Positions 7,248 to 9,341 of a stretch of 9,341 bases of DNA are shown here, in pieces (the first letter of the stretch is position 1; every line of letters starts with the position of its first letter). Below the pieces are notes generated by a model that did no database searches, was not told the origin of the DNA, and saw only the letters and a program-made list of their open reading frames with translations. This DNA comes from Nitrosotalea sp. (lineage in GTDB: Archaea; Thermoproteota; Nitrososphaeria; Nitrososphaerales; Nitrosopumilaceae): the NCBI GenBank assembly GCA_031296345.1, contig JARLFW010000149.1:1-9341 (forward strand), read 5' to 3'. A program made the translations under genes and the position numbers.

Positions 7248-7257
7248 CTTTTAAAAA
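7248..7257 (+). promoter_or_regulatory. TATA box for the 40-residue Cys-rich gene
   Basis: The element cttttaaaaa lies about 27 nt upstream of the TTG at 7280 and fits leaderless transcription. An ATG at 7257 is in another frame and meets a stop after eight codons, so it is not the start. Confidence 0.4.
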
Positions 7258-7279
7258 TGCAGATACCTTTGCTAGATCA

Positions 7280-7402
7280 TTGAACGAGTCAATCAAATGT
7301 CCTCGCTGTGACAAGATAATGGTTTCAATGCAAGCTTGTCACATGGTATGCACAAATTGTGGAGCACATCTTGACTGTTCAGACAAGGGCTCATTTTGGT
7401 GA
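7280..7402 (+). CDS. Small Cys-rich zinc-ribbon protein, 40 residues
   Basis: This very short gene runs from TTG at 7280 to TGA at 7402. Its product starts MNESIKCPRCDKIM and has six Cys in the pattern C7-x2-C10, C20-x3-C24-x2-C27-x5-C33, with H21 and H30 close by, ending SDKGSFW. The paired CxxC motifs make a zinc ribbon very likely. The spacing resembles the Cys-rich C-terminal tail of B12-dependent class II ribonucleotide reductases (CPxC...C...CxxCG...C), but no other part of that enzyme is present and the likeness may be only shared zinc-ribbon form. No ATG or GTG lies between the upstream stop (7226-7228) and the first CxxC, so TTG is the only credible start. The gene is divergent from S6e and abuts the 57-residue gene tail to tail. 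Function unknown. Confidence 0.65.
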   Translation: MNESIKCPRCDKIMVSMQACHMVCTNCGAHLDCSDKGSFW

Positions 7403-7576
7403 TTAAAAACCAGGTCTGTCTAATTGAAAATTCTCTGCCATTGCCCCAACTTTTTCTTTCATAAAATTTAGATAATCATCATATTTTGCCTCAAATCCAC
7501 AATGGGGACATTTGACATTTGTTATCTCATCATCAAGTATTGCAACTTTGTCACATTCTGGACATTTTGCATCCAT
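7403..7576 (-). CDS. Small zinc-ribbon protein, 57 residues
   Basis: The product begins MDAKCPECDK and carries C5-x2-C8 and C23-x2-C26-G (VKCPHCGFEAKYDDY), a classic zinc ribbon. A short helical, charged C-terminus follows (KEKVGAMAENFQ) and the protein ends LDRPGF. It resembles LysW-type carrier proteins in the ribbon but lacks their C-terminal acidic EDWGE-like end, so carrier function is not supported. It may instead be a small nucleic-acid or protein-binding adaptor. The ATG at 7576 has a strong TATA box 25 nt upstream, shared in position with the divergent tRNA-Gly gene. Its stop codon directly touches that of the 40-residue gene on the other strand. Confidence 0.75.
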   Translation of the reverse strand: MDAKCPECDKVAILDDEITNVKCPHCGFEAKYDDYLNFMKEKVGAMAENFQLDRPGF

Positions 7577-7596
7577 GATTTAATTTGTCAACTAAA

Positions 7597-7606
7597 CTAT
7601 ATAATG
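7597..7606. promoter_or_regulatory. Shared, nearly palindromic TATA box between the 57-residue gene and tRNA-Gly
   Basis: The core ctatataat (7597-7605) is TATA-like on both strands. Its centre (about 7601) is 25 nt from the ATG at 7576 on the minus strand and about 28 nt from the tRNA 5' end at 7629 on the plus strand, both in the usual archaeal range. No second TATA-like element lies in the 52-bp space. Confidence 0.6.
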
Positions 7607-7628
7607 TTAGATACCAGATCTCGATTCA

Positions 7629-7702
7629 GCGGAGTTAGTCCAGCCTGGTAGGACGTCAGCTTCCCAAGCTGAAGGTCGCGGGTTCAATTCCCGCACTCCG
7701 CA
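7629..7702 (+). tRNA. trnG: tRNA-Gly (anticodon CCC)
   Basis: A complete cloverleaf can be drawn. The acceptor stem is GCGGAGT/ACTCCGC, the D stem GTCC/GGAC with GG in its loop, the anticodon stem TCAGC/GCTGA around loop TTCCCAA (anticodon CCC at 7663-7665), and the T stem GCGGG/CCCGC with loop TTCAATT. The discriminator is A at 7702. The following bases are CC and then T, so the CCA end is not fully encoded. There is no intron. It reads GGG codons. Confidence 0.97.
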
Positions 7703-7704
7703 CC

Positions 7705-7716
7705 TTGATTTTATTT
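7705..7716 (+). terminator. T-rich stretch after tRNA-Gly
   Basis: The sequence ttgattttattt directly follows the tRNA, and more T-runs continue to about 7753. Archaeal termination typically uses such T-runs without a hairpin. The stretch overlaps the 3' end of the convergent HIT gene, so its composition could also reflect coding. Confidence 0.35.
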
Positions 7717-8124
7717 AATATTTTGAATAATTTTTGCTATTTTTTCAAATTCATTTTCATCAAGTGATGGTCGTTTTACAAACATGCTATGAATTGGTCC
7801 TGCGCCATCAGTGGAGTTTCTTGGAACAACATGAACATGTACATGTGGTATCTCCTGACCGCTCTCCTTACCGTTATGAATTGCAATTAATGATGATAAA
7901 GAAATTGATTCAAGTTTTTTAGCTAAAATCTTGACTGTTTCAAAAAGATCCTTGCTGTCTGACTCGCTCATGTCTTGTATCTTAGCATAATGATTCTTTG
8001 GGATAACAAGTGTATGACCTCGAGCAAGTGGATAAGCATCTAAAAAGGCAAGTGAATTTGAAGTTTCATATAATTTTTTTGTAGAGATAGTTCCATTAAC
8101 TATTTTACAGAAAATACAATCCAT
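7711..8124 (-). CDS. HIT-family (histidine triad) nucleotide-binding hydrolase
   Basis: This 137-residue protein belongs to the HIT superfamily, dimeric enzymes that hydrolyse or transfer nucleoside phosphoramidates and dinucleoside polyphosphates. The histidine triad is H94-V-H96-V-H98-V-V within IPHVHVHVVPR. The N-terminus MDCIFCKIVNG carries C3 and C6 which, with H45 (PKNHY) and probably H94, form the structural zinc site of the HINT branch. The central segment FLDAYPLARGHTLVIPK is typical. The ATG at 8124 is favoured over an in-frame TTG five codons upstream because family proteins start at this DCIFCKI block and a TATA box is correctly spaced. It converges on tRNA-Gly and is 41 bp downstream of the C39/TPR gene. 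The true substrate cannot be told from sequence. Confidence 0.93.
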   Translation of the reverse strand: MDCIFCKIVNGTISTKKLYETSNSLAFLDAYPLARGHTLVIPKNHYAKIQDMSESDSKDLFETVKILAKKLESISLSSLIAIHNGKESGQEIPHVHVHVVPRNSTDGAGPIHSMFVKRPSLDENEFEKIAKIIQNIK

Positions 8125-8145
8125 AGATCTTTTCTTCAAGAGAGC

Positions 8146-8153
8146 GTTAAATC
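8146..8153 (-). promoter_or_regulatory. TATA box for the HIT gene
   Basis: On the minus strand the element reads gatttaac, centred 25.5 nt upstream of the ATG at 8124. It suggests a separate leaderless transcript rather than only read-through from the C39/TPR gene. Confidence 0.45.
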
Positions 8154-8165
8154 TTTTACTTTACA

Positions 8166-9110
8166 TCACATTTGTGATATGGCTTGTTCAATGCTAATTT
8201 TGTCATGCGCTTCTGGCATTTGTTTTATATACATTTTAAAATCTTCTTTGGCAATATCTGACTTTTTCTGTTCAAATCTTGCCAATCCACGATTTTTGTA
8301 AATTGGTGCAAATCTAAACGAGTCAACCTCAATTGCTTTAGTATAGTATTTCTCGGCATTCTGAAAGTCCTTGGCTTTCAAGTAATAATTACCCAGTCCT
8401 CTGTAAGCCAGATAATACTTTGAATTTAGTTCTATAGTTTTTTTATAGTAATCTAGAGCTTCGCTAGAATTTTGATCATTTAGTATTCCCGCCAAGAGAC
8501 ACATGGCAGTTGAATTTGATTTATTCATCTCAATAGCTTTTTTTAGCATAGTTATAGTCTCGTCAGTTTTGCCTTGAAGTCTTAACTTTTCTCCGTCAAA
8601 ACACAGTCTATTAGATCTAGTTTTTTTTTCATCAAATGTATTTACATCAGAGACAATATCATGTGGAATTAGCAAGAGCATCAATCGGTCATCTTCTTGC
8701 CATTGTTCATCAAATCTTTTCTCAGGGATTGCTCCTATTTTTTCAGGTTCTGGTATATAGTGAAAAATGGTTTTTTCTATCTCATCATACCCAACAACAA
8801 GTGATGCATGTTGTACTACATCTTTGATTCCTGGAAGTATCACAATTGGTGGAACTCCAATATCTATCATTTTTTTGAGTTCTTTAAGACTAGAATTTGA
8901 AATAATAGCTGAAAGACCATGTCGTTCTGCAAGCTCAACACCTTCGATGAGAATACTTCCTTTCATGTTAGGATATTTTTTTGCAATTTCTGTGGCCTCT
9001 TTTAGTGGCAAGTCTATTCCCCAGTATTTTGATACTGCACTAACAACTAATGGTAGACAGATGTTTTCCTCTTGTACTAGCGGAATCTCAAGTGTATGAG
9101 TCGAGTCCAT
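8166..9110 (-). CDS. C39-peptidase-like domain protein with C-terminal TPR repeats
   Basis: This 314-residue protein has two parts. Residues about 8-150 look like a C39-type papain-fold domain: Q13 and C18 in VQEENICLPLVVSAVSKYWG match the oxyanion Gln and nucleophile, GSILIEGVELAERHGL matches the middle helix region, and H101 in QHASLVVGYDE matches the catalytic His. The third residue, normally Asp in a DP pair, appears to be missing (HYIPEPEK, 117-124), so activity is uncertain. Residues about 166-298 hold around three to four TPR units, such as ALDYYKKTIELNSKYYLAYRGLGNYYL, a protein-binding scaffold. The layout resembles the bacterial PA2778-type C39-TPR proteins, but no signal peptide is seen, so it is probably cytoplasmic. 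ATG at 9110 is preferred over TTG at 9113. The amidotransferase ends 31 bp upstream. Confidence 0.75.
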   Translation of the reverse strand: MDSTHTLEIPLVQEENICLPLVVSAVSKYWGIDLPLKEATEIAKKYPNMKGSILIEGVELAERHGLSAIISNSSLKELKKMIDIGVPPIVILPGIKDVVQHASLVVGYDEIEKTIFHYIPEPEKIGAIPEKRFDEQWQEDDRLMLLLIPHDIVSDVNTFDEKKTRSNRLCFDGEKLRLQGKTDETITMLKKAIEMNKSNSTAMCLLAGILNDQNSSEALDYYKKTIELNSKYYLAYRGLGNYYLKAKDFQNAEKYYTKAIEVDSFRFAPIYKNRGLARFEQKKSDIAKEDFKMYIKQMPEAHDKISIEQAISQM

Positions 9111-9130
9111 CAATTAATCAATCAATTATA

Positions 9131-9140
9131 CAATATTAAT
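9131..9140 (-). promoter_or_regulatory. TATA box for the C39/TPR gene
   Basis: On the minus strand attaatattg is centred about 25.5 nt upstream of the ATG at 9110. It lies within the 31-bp space after the amidotransferase stop at 9142. Confidence 0.45.
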
Positions 9141-9141
9141 A

Positions 9142-9341
9142 CTATTTAATGGAACTAAATTTTTCCAATATAGCTTTTCCATCAATACTCATTTCAGGAT
9201 GAAATTGTGTTCCAAAAATATTTTTGTTGTCATACTGGAATATCTCAAATTTACAATCATCAGATGTGGCTATTTGTGTAAAAGAAGAATCAAGTTTTGA
9301 TACCATGTATGAGTGGCTTTCAAATCCTTTTATTTTTCCAC
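9142..9341 (-). CDS. Class I glutamine amidotransferase, C-terminal part (cut by window edge)
   Basis: The last 65 residues of a class I (triad) glutamine amidotransferase are present; the start and the nucleophile Cys lie beyond the right edge. The key motif is FGTQFHPEMS, where H and E of FHPE are the catalytic His and Glu of the triad. Upstream, the segment GFESHSYMVSKLDSSFTQIATSD fits the strand and loop seen before it in GMP synthase subunit A and related domains. Such domains release ammonia from glutamine for a synthase partner. GMP synthase glutaminase subunit is a fair guess because archaea often encode it separately, but HisH- or other GATase-type proteins cannot be excluded. It ends with TAG at 9142. 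Confidence 0.82.
   Translation of the reverse strand, partial: GKIKGFESHSYMVSKLDSSFTQIATSDDCKFEIFQYDNKNIFGTQFHPEMSIDGKAILEKFSSIK

Noticed and set aside
7403..7576. LysW/ArgW-type amino-group carrier protein
   Set aside because: The zinc ribbon fits, but the required C-terminal acidic EDWGE-like end is absent.
8767..9099. Plus-strand open frame of 110 codons
   Set aside because: It is antisense to the C39/TPR gene, which has clear domain motifs; the plus-strand product is a Ser-rich shadow.
1..9341. CRISPR array, insertion sequence, integrase or attachment site at the tRNA
   Set aside because: No regularly spaced repeats, transposase or integrase motifs, and no duplicated tRNA 3' end were seen.

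Overview
The window looks like part of an archaeal chromosome, most probably an ammonia-oxidising Nitrososphaeria (Thaumarchaeota) of the low-GC Nitrosopumilus type. The lineage is inferred from gene content and style, not from a search. Several genes are archaeal or archaeal/eukaryotic in type: aIF2 alpha, aIF2 gamma, S6e, Nop10, STT3/AglB and a Fcf1-like PIN protein. TATA-like boxes centred about 26 nt upstream of start codons point to leaderless transcription. Coding density is very high, and several starts are TTG.

Left part, plus strand: a corrinoid adenosyltransferase (CobO/CobA type) at 85-615, then aIF2 alpha (654-1451) directly followed by the 51-residue H/ACA protein Nop10 (1453-1608). 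A divergent gene may begin at the left edge. Nop10 converges, with a 6-bp gap, on a long minus-strand gene (1615-4419). That gene encodes a full STT3/AglB oligosaccharyltransferase whose extracytoplasmic C-terminus is fused, through a Ser/Thr-rich linker, to a complete cyclophilin-type prolyl isomerase. This fusion is the most striking object in the window.

Middle part, minus strand, in transcription order: S6e (7200-6796), aIF2 gamma (6765-5500), a PIN-domain protein (5507-5131) and an UlaG-like metallo-beta-lactamase-fold hydrolase (5106-4450), which precedes the STT3 fusion. S6e, aIF2 gamma and PIN form a translation/ribosome-biogenesis cluster. The PIN gene is interrupted by an apparent one-base deletion in a run of nine A; adding one A restores an intact 125-residue protein with all expected acidic residues.

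Right part: two very small Cys-rich proteins (40 and 57 residues) lie tail to tail with no base between their stop codons. A tRNA-Gly(CCC) lies divergent to the 57-residue gene, and a single palindromic TATA box is correctly spaced for both. The minus strand then carries a HIT-family protein, a cytoplasmic C39-peptidase-like/TPR protein and, cut by the right edge, the C-terminal part of a class I glutamine amidotransferase.

No mobile element, CRISPR array, rRNA or origin was seen. The window is mostly housekeeping; its unusual points are the OST-cyclophilin fusion, the homopolymer frameshift, the shared promoter and the small zinc-ribbon proteins.
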